Shown here: in pieces, positions 58,181 to 61,901 of the stretch | Numbering within the stretch: position 1 is the first letter of the stretch | Layout of the letters: every line of letters starts with the position of its first letter | Assembly (NCBI GenBank): GCA_014529385.2 | Contig: CM043945.1 | Span: 96,140,612 to 96,204,611 of the forward strand | From: Adiantum capillus-veneris | Lineage: Eukaryota; Streptophyta; Polypodiopsida; Polypodiales; Pteridaceae | DNA length: 64,000 nucleotides | Reading direction: 5' to 3' | Position numbers and translations under genes: made by a program | The notes under the pieces: model-generated | Databases searched by the model: none | What the model was told of the DNA's origin: nothing | The model's input: the letters and a program-made list of their open reading frames with translations, nothing else

Positions 58181-59281
58181 TAATAATGTCGAGGTGTAGA
58201 AGACTTTGCCACTGAGCTTTAGGAAGCAGCGATAAGGTAACCAACTGAGGCATGATCTGAGAGCTGGTAGTAAAATCTTCCTCTTCTTGCTGCAGCCCTC
58301 TCTGCTCAGTCTTGAGTGCTGTTGGATCCTCAATAAACGAACAATTTTCTGTGCTTTCATGTGCAGAGGGGACAGTAGGCAATGATTTGTCAACCACCCT
58401 TTTTCCACTCCCAGCATTCTCATAGTCCATCGTGCTGGTATAAATCAGCCTGTTGCCCCTATGATCATGAAACAAATAATCAAAACTTGGGGGTTTGTAA
58501 AAAGAGGAAAAATGAGATTAAATACACACCATAAGTATATTCCATTATGTCCAATGTGAGTTGTTGCTAGCATATCCATGCTAGGAGACAGAGAGAGAGA
58601 GGTCACAGGGTCCACAACACGCATTGCATCCAACTGCTTCGATGAAACAACATCCCAAACCCTAATGGTCCCATCCATAGCAGAAGACAAAAGCCATTTT
58701 CCGTCCTCACTAAAGCACAAATCTGTTACACGATCCTTGTGACCTTCAAACATGCGTACCAACTTTGCAGCTTCGACATCATAAACGCGCAAAACCAGAT
58801 CATATGACACGGTTGCAAGCAATCCTGAAACACAACATGATGTTCGATGTGTCCTGTCTGATTAGAGAACCATAATGAGAATGGACATATATGAAAGGAA
58901 CACGAACCACTCCCTCGATTGAAAATCATCTTTACAAGCGGTGATCCCAACAACCATCTGCTCTTCTCTTGACCCCCTTTGAAACTCCACACCTACATAG
59001 CCAAAGCATAACAACGTGAGAAAGACAAAACTAAAATCAACATGCAGGTTGTCACATGCCCAGCTTACCTTGACATGGCAATCATAGCTGCCACTAATAA
59101 TCAGGTTGTTGGTGCCATCACAAGCAAGTCCAACTACTGCCCCCTCATGAGCTTTGTAATCATTTAAACTGGCATCATGGTAAATCTGCCGGCTTAAACC
59201 TGATTGTATGTTGAACCGTTCCACATGCCCTGCCTCGGTTCCAATGATTGCGAAGTTCCCACAAGAGCTCAACGCACAAGC
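11759..59281 (-). CDS. UTP21: U3 snoRNP / SSU-processome protein Utp21 (WDR36 homologue), 3' part of gene, 7 exons
   Basis: Utp21 is a subunit of the UTP-B complex, which binds the 5' end of pre-rRNA with U3 snoRNP in the nucleolus and is needed for 18S rRNA maturation. The spliced exons (59069-59281, 58908-58992, 58530-58824, 58179-58458, 12801-13032, 12500-12714, 11759-11908; 1470 nt with stop) read through in one frame as 489 residues. The first ~170 are WD40 repeats (HVK-VWSF, LRVYDV, IRVWDV); the rest is the Utp21 C-terminal domain. Family landmarks are SACGNF-like SSCGNFAIIGTEAG, MDMLATTHIGHNGIYLW, LVTLSLLPKAQWQ, KPVEPPKKPKKAPFFLP, FEFVHGLTRLFLK and a C-terminus ending RCTLSFLSNALY before TAA. 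Family proteins are about 900 aa, so the N-terminal half is missing; no upstream exon was found in 59282-64000. Introns are 76, 83, 71, 45,146, 86 and 591 bp. Family recognition is from memory of conserved motifs; the exon joins are read directly. Confidence 0.93.
12500..12714 (-). CDS. UTP21: UTP21 exon: Utp21 domain
   Basis: This 215-nt exon has acceptor TTTTCTGCAG before TTGGGAAT and donor AAG/GTAATT. It encodes LKGLSPSEVDLEFQML, an acidic VVDDLESMDESRG stretch, then IGLMLDFLTEAVSSRRDFE and FVHGLTRLFLK. It corresponds to the family segment in which LSPS-D-E-ML is followed by the helical FEFVQA-RLFLK block. Confidence 0.93.
12801..13032 (-). CDS. UTP21: UTP21 exon: Utp21 domain
   Basis: This 232-nt exon starts at the ATG codon that follows the CTGGCAG acceptor and ends GAC T before GTAAGT. 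It encodes MRNKPVEPPKKPKKAPFF and LPSLPSLSGDPTFV, then a low-conservation linker ending SCSESKD. The KPxEPPKKPxxAPFFLP motif is a hallmark of the Utp21 C-terminal domain. The ATG is an internal Met (Val in most relatives), not a start. Confidence 0.94.
13088..13200 (-). mobile_element. LINE-B 3'-end scrap
   Basis: The plus-strand segment GTTATATTAACGTCTTCAAA ... CCAAAATGACCTATGAGACC is shared with the 3' ends of LINE-B copies at 28870 and 35552 and a diverged one at 59409. In LINE orientation it ends TTAATATAAC..TTTCAT followed by TCTCTC. Only the 3' terminus is present, as in a strongly 5'-truncated insertion. 13200-13680 holds nothing I recognise. Confidence 0.75.
13680..14830 (+). pseudogene. 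Gag-like ORF with two CCHC zinc knuckles, frameshifted
   Basis: 13680-13895 encodes a Ser/Leu/Glu-rich start (SPPDPLISLHGELEALTLQ). The reading then shifts to 13823-14431, a Pro/Gln/His-rich stretch with two knuckles: CYRCGEYGHYESKC (about 14153) and a shorter CRHCHEAKDHYTKDC (about 14210-14270). A third frame (14344-14619) continues HLKLHLPKAVCEFFKEYIYL ... HKVFKEHYQVFEVPCEL. The knuckles suggest a retroelement gag or a nucleic-acid-binding protein. The C-terminal part is unrecognised, and no protease, RT, LTR or tail was linked to it. Confidence 0.55.
14850..15416. other. Non-coding stretch before the Penelope-like element
   Basis: Nothing is recognised. The plus strand is C-rich around 15090-15360. 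The open frames there are compositional and end in Cys-Val repeats from the adjoining (TG)n tract. Confidence 0.55.
15417..15470. repeat. (TG)n microsatellite at the edge of the Penelope-like element
   Basis: 27 TG units ending exactly where the left 1.9-kb direct repeat starts (AAGCTCTAAAAAGG at 15471). On the minus strand, the orientation of the element, this is (CA)n at the element's 3' end. Confidence 0.98.
15471..17376 (-). repeat. Left pseudo-LTR of the Penelope-like element
   Basis: It starts AAGCTCTAAAAAGGAAAGG and ends in (GT)n at about 17345-17376, with another short GT tract at 17221-17240. It contains a minus-strand TATA motif (TATATAAAGG, about 16820-16829). It is nearly identical to 21638-23582; the differences are scattered single bases and microsatellite length. 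Confidence 0.9.
17433..18788 (-). CDS. Penelope-like reverse transcriptase (C-terminal ORF)
   Basis: 451 codons with all core RT motifs in order: DKASNTASILCKKLVYEAV (N-terminal), FPTYKSHKNKFRWISD, MYTADITHCYENIPLVGEYG (motif A; D is the first metal ligand), CGIPMGFSCSPAMCNLYLFY (motif B), YRFMDDILSIN (motif C, catalytic DD), SSKRVNYLSIEIN (motif D/E) and a C-terminal RFLWKRDQ ... FRKRDLI tail. GIPMG-SP-NLYL and YxDDI with the YENIP motif resemble Penelope-like RTs, not LINE (YADD) or LTR (YVDD) RTs. The real N-terminus lies in the overlapping upstream ORF; the first Met is not a natural start. A single-base frame change near 18780-18790 separates them. Confidence 0.8.
   Translation of the reverse strand: MNKWFIVGLDKASNTASILCKKLVYEAVETRLRGNEFQYIGNNLKTIIENICKEISILGYQAENTKLPILFPTYKSHKNKFRWISDASSCLFTNITYHVTVGLNIIKDELIQICADKREVLKWFSRVDIQPFWLVNNSAEVLLNFPSAVYCMYTADITHCYENIPLVGEYGLINVLNTLIDSNRASNGFSGLSFVHSGKWIKKITKKPPLHVSQIQFQEVIHWVLNHCYILIGNNCFQQTCGIPMGFSCSPAMCNLYLFYYEYKSITKHTNNLESLALLTKCNHTYRFMDDILSINNPIFALFATDIYPPCLAIEATFLEQDNFRDIPSSKRVNYLSIEINIINPLDGVFTTRFLWKRDQLKLTVAEFVKKKSNRPFKLALNTCLSILHLIIFSSSDVFSAFEETEALIRKFQTNGFRKRDLISTIIAALTKSSWPGAKFNTESLILLLRK
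18781..19470 (-). CDS. Penelope-like element: region upstream of RT, frameshifted relative to it
   Basis: About 229 codons. They carry GVFIHCVFANKLLDFF, a Cys/His segment SCECHLLNNYSRDFGNIGKH and VCTTDLTIIGNLAIQNLLSQG, a pattern I associate with the N-terminal part of algal/plant Penelope-like RT proteins. The C-terminal end contains a perfect in-frame 27-residue duplication (SQLPSGWIQNESTWLNADL repeated) caused by an 81-bp tandem repeat. The frame then ends within 8 nt of the RT ORF. This is probably one polypeptide, broken by an indel. Confidence 0.65.
   Translation of the reverse strand: MQVLCNNVGRYQLTGKEENLNGVFIHCVFANKLLDFFSPRFIFNKCFMARFGNLELLNNINIGWKFTESISQIVFSHDFLRKTRPMSCECHLLNNYSRDFGNIGKHVCTTDLTIIGNLAIQNLLSQGLNHIPPHPLNPQSALKALNECLTDLVSRLQLEPSIHQELKIIMADMFAQLIPQLPSGWIQNESTWLNADLALAFAQLISQLPSGWIQNESTWLNADLALAFE
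18786..18947. repeat. 81-bp tandem duplication inside the Penelope-like ORF
   Basis: Two copies of an 81-bp unit (18786-18866 and 18867-18947), starting CAAAGGCTAAAGCAAGGTC, differ by about one base. 81 is divisible by 3, so the duplication keeps frame. Its left edge sits at the frame break with the RT ORF. Confidence 0.93.
19473..20837 (-). CDS. Penelope-like element: N-terminal ORFs of unknown function
   Basis: 19830-20837 (335 codons) and 19473-19805 (110 codons) lie upstream of the RT on the same strand. The first has LTLSQGLELPTEPLSKASLQ, WSLPNKGFLAPISIETWVF and a Cys-rich PYVKCACRFLDPKASCD segment. The second ends in an Arg/Gly patch (ARSVIRGRGRGYPVKHLL) that could bind nucleic acid. 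No endonuclease motif was identified. They are separated by short frame breaks and probably belong to one protein with the downstream ORFs. Confidence 0.5.
20838..21637 (-). other. 5' internal region of the Penelope-like element
   Basis: No motif-bearing ORF was recognised between the right pseudo-LTR and the first long ORF. Short minus-strand frames (21123-21375) lack recognisable domains. This is where an endonuclease or a spliced leader exon would be expected in related elements. Confidence 0.4.
21638..23582 (-). repeat. Right pseudo-LTR of the Penelope-like element (upstream, promoter-bearing)
   Basis: This is a direct copy of 15471-17376, longer at its microsatellites: (GT)n at 23387-23432, and (GATA)n followed by (GT)n near 23535-23582. 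In element orientation it lies upstream of the RT ORFs. Confidence 0.9.
22984..22994 (-). promoter_or_regulatory. TATA-box candidate in the right pseudo-LTR
   Basis: The minus strand reads TTGTATATAAAGGTGAGC, a strong plant-like TATA box, about 2.1 kb upstream of the first long internal ORF (ends 20837). The same motif is in the left copy near 16820. A minus-strand CACAG/GTATTAGTG further on (about 22810) would make a good 5' splice site, hinting at a leader intron; this is inference. Confidence 0.5.
23583..23953. other. Unassigned stretch between the Penelope-like element and LINE-A
   Basis: No coding signal is recognised. GTGTGTATGTGGGTGTGTG-type imperfect GT repeats occur near 23630-23660. 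Confidence 0.5.
25928..27271 (-). mobile_element. Solo LTR related to the chromovirus LTR
   Basis: This 1344-bp interval interrupts LINE-A and is flanked by AGTTC at 25923-25927 and 27272-27276. Its ends (TATAACCGGCC ... TCCTGGTGACA) and interior (GGGCGGTA near the left end; CTGCAGAAAAACACAGCAGG and GGGGGATTAGC near 26420-26625) match the gypsy LTR at 41401-42875 with substantial divergence. In LTR orientation it starts TGTCACCAGGA. There is no internal region, so it is most simply a product of LTR-LTR recombination. Confidence 0.88.
27905..28076. mobile_element. 172-bp hAT-like MITE inside LINE-A
   Basis: The left end CATAGTTATAGGGAATGG and the reverse complement of the right end, CATAGTTACCCGGAACGGG, form imperfect terminal inverted repeats. 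The element is flanked by an 8-bp duplication, ATCTATGG (27897-27904) and ATCTACGG (28077-28084), the hAT size. Comparison with the uninterrupted LINE-A copy at about 60660 supports an insertion. The interior is rich in GTTCCCGTTCC-type motifs, as in many hAT MITEs. It is too short to encode a transposase. Confidence 0.8.
28823..28850. repeat. (GT)n microsatellite with G-rich flank
   Basis: (GT)n is followed by a G/GA-rich run (about 28851-28872) that leads directly into the 3' end of LINE-B copy 1. Confidence 0.95.
30171..35479 (+). mobile_element. Copia-1: nearly intact Ty1/copia LTR retrotransposon
   Basis: The 5' LTR 30171-30448 and 3' LTR 35180-35479 both begin TGTTAGGGAATAAAGG and end GCTCCCCCACA. 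The flanking 5-bp duplication is ATAAG (30166-30170 and 35480-35484). The primer binding site is TGGTATCAGAGC (30451-30462, initiator-Met tRNA type) and the purine tract AGGTGGAAGGT immediately precedes the 3' LTR. The LTRs differ by about two substitutions plus a 22-bp tandem duplication in the 3' LTR, so the insertion is young. The element sits in LINE-B copy 1. Confidence 0.97.
31004..35100 (+). CDS. Copia-1 Gag-Pol polyprotein, one frameshift
   Basis: The start chosen is the ATG at 31004 (MASSSESGNLLHIRKLEG). Domains in order are: Gag (FAIWKKQCYNVMLQKK; WLKKLMDLRMKEGTHMS), CCHC knuckle CHHCGKKGHYKREC, aspartic protease WILDSGASFHVTP, pre-integrase LWHGRLGHMSKRGMETL, integrase (SFIDDATRKVWVYP, LRSDNGGEYVSKAF, NGVAERLNRTIQEKVRS), RT (CKWVYKTKV, MDVKTAFLHG, LYVDDMLVAG) and RNase H (GFTDADFAGHPD, STTEAEYVAATEA), with the stop at 35098-35100. 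The frame changes near 32516, just after the LDLVHSDVC segment of the integrase, so frame 1 ends at 32539 and the second frame runs from there. No other stop was seen, so the copy is almost competent and may act in trans. The product would make retrotransposon particles in the host cell. Confidence 0.95.
36271..36462 (+). repeat. Copia-2 5' LTR
   Basis: 192 bp, TGTTGGGGTA ... GTACTCTTTCA, followed after 2 nt by the Met-tRNA-type primer binding site at 36465-36476. Confidence 0.93.
37563..41400 (+). pseudogene. Copia-2 Gag-Pol with multiple in-frame stops
   Basis: The ATG at 37563 starts MAGSQDTALYNIKKLDGIHF. Domains match copia-1 closely in order: knuckle CYHCGKKGHMKRDC, protease WIID-stop-GASLHVSP (a stop replaces the catalytic-loop Ser), LWHSRLGHMSKKGMEIL, integrase TDNGGEYVSKAF and NGVAERMNRTIQ, RT MDVKTAFLHGDL and YVDDMLIAGK, RNase H GFTDSDYAS and TEAEYVAASEACKES. 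In-frame stops fall at about 38037, 38520, 38763, 39662 and 40424, with a frameshift near 39190. The reading ends at HVDVKY (41400), where the gypsy LTR begins. It is related to copia-1 but older, and clearly dead. Confidence 0.93.
41401..42875 (-). repeat. Chromovirus 3' LTR
   Basis: 1475 bp, TGTCACCAGCGTGTGAC ... GGGTTTCA in element orientation. It is the inverted counterpart of 54647-56137; mismatches are scattered, more than between the copia-1 LTRs. Confidence 0.93.
42876..43448 (-). other. Chromovirus 3' untranslated region
   Basis: No frame or domain is seen between the chromodomain stop and the purine tract. Short repeated phrases occur (CAACACTGATGTATTCAACA-type near 42940 and 43000; CCAATGACA near 43045 and 43105). 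Confidence 0.6.
43449..44310 (-). pseudogene. Chromovirus integrase and chromodomain, 3' of LINE-C
   Basis: From 44310 on the minus strand: YWPTLRRDVDAFVREFLIC (H2C2 end), DFIFDLPRTQTGNNGIW (first D), IVSDRDPRMTSLFWRGLFEN (second D), HPQTDGQSEEANSTVLDLLK (third acidic position region) and EYAYNNTVHSSTGKAPFEIV. After KDKIFEA the frame breaks and joins PEVEELDEILVPEQILAHK, a chromodomain (VKGKVARRYLVKFRNYPPMD, KWMEEGEL) ending near 43449. The usual ~100+ residue integrase C-terminal segment between the two is missing, so a frameshifting internal deletion is inferred. The chromodomain would direct insertion by binding modified histones. Confidence 0.9.
44498..46364 (+). pseudogene. LINE-C ORF1 protein (zinc knuckle, Pro/Ser-rich), two disruptions
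   Basis: The ATG at 44498 starts MEAPAPPQRDSPQAPSPDP. An N-terminal domain (RLALSPTEQASLECKVLS; YYQIEFETSEMPSKVIAMS) resembles the RNA-binding DUF4283-type region of plant LINE ORF1. An in-frame TGA lies at 45083-45085. The CCHC knuckle CFICRQMGHLAKAC follows at about 45121, then a frameshift at about 45230-45250 leads into a Pro/Ser-rich linker and a C-terminal domain (FFDYGFTRFLGDSAADHEAA; EEVALRMARSAWAWARHSL). The stop overlaps the ORF2 start (46361-46364). ORF1 proteins coat the LINE RNA. Confidence 0.88.
46361..50613 (+). pseudogene. LINE-C ORF2: AP endonuclease - reverse transcriptase - zinc knuckle, with stops
   Basis: MRIVSWNVQGLGGPQFQRQR is the APE-type endonuclease start. Further motifs are LLMLQEHHL (catalytic E), FLNIYAPN, GGDFNMLEDPSDK and FSDHAPV (catalytic DH). 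RT follows: WRPITILNSAYKILAK, QTGFVKERSILDNIF, LLLDFEKAYDRVDWDFL (motif A), SVRQGCPLAPFLFLFYAEA (motif B) and EFADDSALYLEG (FADD, motif C). A C-terminal CTACDQLVESRHCLWDC knuckle and CWELISGLALWFIWRARC tail end at TGA 50611-50613. Stops are at 46751, 47228, 48802, 49663, 50350 and 50386, and there is one frameshift near 47830. ORF2 protein nicks target DNA and primes reverse transcription there. Confidence 0.93.
50875..54126 (-). pseudogene. Chromovirus Gag-protease-RT-RNase H, 5' of LINE-C
   Basis: On the minus strand from about 54126: Gag (TMMPNPMYGVTGMLPGFQST; TGNAGQWWTTLLLQGQAPST), CCHC knuckle CFICEQPGHIACNC at about 53110-53150, protease-like FFDLGAKVNFISPELASKLG (DLG where DSG is usual), RT (LLEKGLIQPSSSPFCSPVLL, DGSWLMCIDYRALNK, RIDLKSGYHQIRI, FVGTFFDDMIVYSKN with FFDD for YVDD), RNase H (VVQCDACGSSIGAVLMQD; QTDHQTLRYFLT) with a stop at 51247. 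After a frameshift, ADALSRKPQI and the integrase HHCC start (GHRGIDATVKAVE) follow up to the LINE-C insertion. The first codons up to 54168 (IWPIAH repeats) are LINE-B/breakpoint sequence, not gag. Confidence 0.92.
54220..54411 (-). repeat. Copia-2 3' LTR, inverted
   Basis: 192 bp on the minus strand, preceded by polypurine AAGTGGGAGGT (54412-54422 on plus as its complement). It is inverted relative to the 5' LTR because it lies in the 54127-56690 inversion. Confidence 0.93.
54501..54646 (-). pseudogene. Copia-2 RNase H C-terminus, displaced and inverted
   Basis: The minus strand reads YHFIREILEDKQLQLVKVHT, then TENPTDLLTKGLPSESFAHF and CKQLGIG before TAG (54501-54503). It continues the copia-2 frame broken at 41400 (KHVDVKY / YHF), matching copia-1 VKYHFIRSVL ... 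LLTKSLP. The AGTA at the break is present on both sides, as a 4-bp duplication made by the gypsy insertion. Confidence 0.92.
54647..56137 (+). repeat. Chromovirus 5' LTR, inverted
   Basis: 1491 bp, TGTCACCAGCGTGTGAC ... GGTTTCA, reverse-complement match of 41401-42875 with scattered differences. Confidence 0.94.
56138..56155 (+). promoter_or_regulatory. Chromovirus primer binding site
   Basis: TGGTTCCATCGCCGGGAT follows the LTR end directly. TGG is expected for pairing with a tRNA CCA end. The cognate tRNA is not identified here; it is not the Met-tRNA type used by the copia elements. Confidence 0.75.
56184..56690 (+). pseudogene. Chromovirus gag N-terminus, cut off by the inversion
   Basis: The open frame from just after the primer binding site reads MTEEVSSSQGQQTHEVSESS, then TAVAMFTQVMQNPRFLAFLQ (a gag-like hydrophobic segment) and a Gln/Pro-rich linker (FQQPIAGSNGQGSNLQAMQQ). 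Gag sequence ends at about 56685 and LINE-B begins. It continues in sense in the minus-strand gag at 54126. The end of the open frame (to 56822) is LINE-B and not part of gag. Confidence 0.85.
56823..58100 (-). pseudogene. LINE-B reverse transcriptase (5'-truncated)
   Basis: Minus strand from about 58090: AGQAGFRRGFSTLDHILTLK, YCSFVDFRKSFDIVPRARL (motif A, D), VKQGCPLSPTLFGMYVDEV (motif B) and LLLYADDIVLISDSPEGMQ (motif C, YADD). It then continues SVNLGKTKVMVFNTT and, after a frameshift near 57460, YTNAYTYLGVIFSG (thumb) and ETRLTRADATLGRLERMCS, ALVYGAEIWGPSL. This is a non-LTR RT distinct from LINE-A and LINE-C (no C-terminal CxxC..HxxxxC knuckle seen). The 5' end, including the endonuclease, is absent. 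Confidence 0.88.
58136..58177. repeat. (GA)n microsatellite overlapping the UTP21 5' splice site
   Basis: About 21 GA units on plus (CT on the coding strand). The first CT unit follows the intron's GT directly. The left edge meets the truncated 5' end of LINE-B copy 2. Confidence 0.97.
58179..58458 (-). CDS. UTP21: UTP21 exon: linker and start of Utp21 domain
   Basis: This 280-nt exon has acceptor CATAG before GGGCAAC. It encodes GNRLIYTSTMDYENAG, a variable acidic linker (EQRGLQQEEEDF), then MPQLVTLSLLPKAQWQSLL and HLDIIK, the known lead-in to R-N-K-P-EPPKKP in the next exon. The donor is AAG followed by GTCTCTCTCT, that is, the GT is the first dinucleotide of a microsatellite. If unspliced, the frame runs into Ser-Leu repeats and stops, so splicing here is required for a family-like protein. 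Confidence 0.92.
58530..58824 (-). CDS. UTP21: UTP21 exon: last WD40 repeats
   Basis: This 295-nt exon lies between TTTCAG/GA and TG/GTGTGT. It encodes LLATVSYDLVLRVYDV, then EGHKDRVTDLCFSEDGKW, SSAMDGTIRVWDV and SMDMLATTHIGHNGIYL, with the final Trp split across the junction. The FSEDGKWLLSS and DMLATTH segments are strongly diagnostic of Utp21/WDR36 among WD40 proteins. Confidence 0.94.
58908..58992 (-). CDS. UTP21: UTP21 exon: WD40 repeat
   Basis: This is an 85-nt exon starting GTG TGG AGT (acceptor CTATGTAG) and ending AGT G before GTTCGT. It encodes VWSFKGG through FNRGS plus the first base of the next Gly codon. VW completes the WD motif of the preceding exon, and SPLVKMIFNRGSG matches the family segment that leads into LLATV. 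It is separated from the previous exon by a 76-bp intron. Confidence 0.9.
59069..59281 (-). CDS. UTP21: UTP21 exon (first visible): WD40 repeats
   Basis: The acceptor is TATGTTCAG before GCT and the donor is AAG followed by GTAAGC. The exon is 213 nt, phase 0 at both ends, 71 residues from ACALSSCGNF to GSYDCHVK. It carries the AHEGAVVGLACD / LIISGSYDCHVK WD-repeat pattern that precedes the conserved VW in Utp21. The upstream intron has a GA/CT tract at 59325-59367 and transposon scraps beyond it. Confidence 0.92.
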
Positions 59282-59321
59282 CTGAACATATCCATAAAAA
59301 TTTTGAATGCATCTTCATTTT

Positions 59322-59324
<3 letters not shown>

Positions 59325-59367
<43 letters not shown>
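59325..59367. repeat. (GA)n microsatellite upstream of a UTP21 acceptor
   Basis: On the coding strand it is a (CT)n tract 44 nt upstream of the acceptor at 59282, so it may serve as or compete with the polypyrimidine tract. Confidence 0.95.
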
Positions 59368-59372
<5 letters not shown>

Positions 59373-59403
59373 TATTGACATTTTCGAAAAGCAGAACACG
59401 GCG

Positions 59404-59480
59404 CGGGGGGAGAGAGAATGAGGAATTTCATTAACGTTTTCAAAAACTCGAACTCGGCCTATGAGACAAGTCAATGTACA
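59404..59480 (-). mobile_element. LINE-B 3'-end scrap, diverged
   Basis: TTTCATTAACGTTTTCAAAA ... GGCCTATGAGACAAG corresponds to the LINE-B 3' terminus (TTATATTAACGTCTTCAAAA ... GACCTATGAGACC) and again ends in TCTCTC on the minus strand. Confidence 0.65.
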
Positions 59481-59559
59481 TGTATGGTATATCCGCTATA
59501 CATCCCCAAAAAAGAAAAAGCCGAACTGGAAACCAAAGACTAAAAGTAATTGATAAAGC

Positions 59560-61280
59560 TGGTGCTAGGACTCAATCTGGAGAATAGTTTATGCAAGTTG
59601 ATATTGAAAAGGCCTTTGACGCTGTACATTGGGACTTCATTGCTGCCATGATGAGGTGCCTAGGGTTCGGTCCTAGGGATGCTTGTAGTACGTCTTTAGG
59701 GATCCTAGAAGGTGCTTTTGTAAATTGAAGCTTCTGCCAATTTGTTCTTGCGATTGGCATAGTCTGTTGTGGCCAGGTGAGATTGTTCCTCCGAATCTGA
59801 TTACTAGGCATTTGGGGTATCCAATTGGATGGAATGTCACTCACTCTCAAAAAGTGGATTGGGTTATGCAACGATTGAATGTCAAATTGCAATTACTGGA
59901 ACTTGGCCATTGCATGTTCGACTGCAAATCGTTCAGAGCATCCTAATAACACATGTTCAGTTCTTTTTGCCACTGATGCATTGGCCTCGTCATTGTCTTG
60001 ATTCTCTCATGTCAGCCGGTTTTGTCTCATTTGTGGCGGACTCATGCTCGTGAAAAAGGCTTACGTTTTATGTCGATGGAGAAGCTTTGCACTCCTCAAC
60101 GTCTTGGTGGTCTTAATATCTTGGACTTGCGCAAGCATGTTCTTGCTAGAAAAGCTATGTTGTTCCCTACACTTGCGCAACAAATTCATCCTTGGACTCT
60201 TGTGTTTGCATGCCTAAGTCAGCATGTTGTTACTTCCTCATTTGGCCATTGAAAATCATCTATCTGGGAGGTGGTATTTGGCAAGATGGCAGGGCACATT
60301 CCTGGATATCCTCTTGCTTCTACTTTGATATCTGCTTGGAAAGAGGTTACGATTCATCTATCATGGAATGCTCGGCTAGAAGTTGATTCTCTTCGTTTGG
60401 AGAGTCTTCATTGGAGCCGCGCATTCTCTCTTACTTTGGTCGACCGCTCGCCTCGCCAGGCTTACTTTCTCTCTTGTCGTGGCATTCGTGTGGTTGAGGA
60501 TGTGGTGGATGCGACTAGATACACTTTAGAGTTTCCTTTCGCCGCTCGTCGTTTTGGATTGGCCATGCATTACCATCAATTCTGGAGAGAGCTTCAGCAC
60601 ATGTTGCTTGATTTTCTTTCCATTACACCTTTGCTTGATGGTGATCGCACGTCTGATTGGAATCTTCAGGAAATGCCTTTTTGAGATATTTTTGCCAGTC
60701 GAGTTTATGCTCTTCTTCTACCACAACCCTGGCTTGCTGACCATTGTAATGCCCTTTTGCACTTGATATCTAGTGGAGGAAGCTTCTCTCTGCCCTATGG
60801 AAAAGCCAACTGCCTTTGAAGGAGCGATTGTTTCTTTGGCGTTGTTTGCTTGGAGTGCTCCCAATCGACACTTTTCTTAGGGCATGTCATATCCGCCCTT
60901 CTTCCTGTGTCCATTCCTCGATTGCGGAAGAGAATGTTTGCCACTTGTTGTGGGATTGCTGCATTACTAGAGATTTCCTTCGCCGCGTATCGGCTTGTAT
61001 ACGGCTCCGTTTTCTAGGCATAGTCTTCCACAAACGGTTTTGGGCATTTGGCATTTTCTCACCGACATTACAACGTTTCGCGATCTTCTTTATGAGGGTC
61101 AAATATTCGGCTTACTGGACCCTGTGGCGCCATTGTAATGGCTAAATGTTCCATCGCATTCATGCAGGTCCCTTCCCGTTCATCAAGCTTTCTCTTAGGC
61201 AATCTTTAGGTTTGCCTTGGAAGTTGGTGATATCACCGCAGAGATACATCAGCTTTCCTATGAATGCTTGTAGCCAACCA
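59560..61280 (+). pseudogene. LINE-A copy 2, 5'-truncated L1-like LINE
   Basis: It starts inside the RT domain (MQVDIEKAFDAVHWDFIAAM near 59595) and runs through degraded RT, MEKLCTPQRLGGLNILDLRK (about 60076), SRAFSLTLVDRSPRQAYFLS (about 60415) and the C-terminal knuckle region SSCVHSSIAEENVCHLLWDC (about 60900-60960), to about 61280. The colinear homology with copy 1 (23954-28790) is clear, and it lacks the solo LTR and the MITE found in copy 1. Several stops and frameshifts are present. It lies in the intron upstream of exon 59069-59281. Confidence 0.85.
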
Positions 61281-61462
61281 ATAGGCTTTAGGCACACCAT
61301 GAGGGCAACATGAGGAGAAGCTTGACAAGTGTCCCTTTTGCTTTCTTTGTACCAAGCTTTCCTTGTGTGTGTGTGTGTGCGCCGTGCGCGCTCTCTCTCA
61401 TCGCCCCTCTTGTAGGGCTCGCCCCCTCCTTGTAGGGATTGATGATTGAATTTTGCACACCT

Positions 61463-61901
61463 TGTAAGGATTCTAGGTACTAATCCTTTGATAAGTACTT
61501 AAACTCATGATTAAGACTTAAGAAACTGAACTGAACTCAAAGAAAGACTCAGAAGACTCTGTGTTTGATTCATGACTGCTTGAAACTAAGTACAATAGGC
61601 TCCTTATATAAGAGACGAAGAGACACAAATGAAAAGACACGTCTCCTGGTGAAGAGACATGACTTTGGACGTCAAGACACATCCTTTCGGCAAAGAGCTG
61701 CAACCCTTGGGCGAAGAGTCACACCCGTAGAGCGAAGGGGTGTGACCAGTCGTCGAAGGAGTGTGGCTTTTGGCGAAGAGGCACGTCTTTTGAGCGAAGA
61801 GGTGTGACCATCCAAGCGTAGGGGTCCTCCTTGGCATGGCACTTCGCGTATCTACAACTAGGAGTAGATGTAATGTTGTTAACATAGTCACAATCGTGAT
61901 A
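61463..61901 (-). repeat. LTR (3' in element orientation)
   Basis: 439 bp, with internal repeats of GCGAAGAG/GCGAAGGGGTGTGACC (about 61690-61810). Confidence 0.93.

Noticed and set aside
58445-58470. Exon reading through from 58530 to 58458 without an intron
   Set aside because: Frames differ and stops intervene; TG/GTGTGT and CATAG/G junctions restore Trp and the frame with a 71-bp intron.
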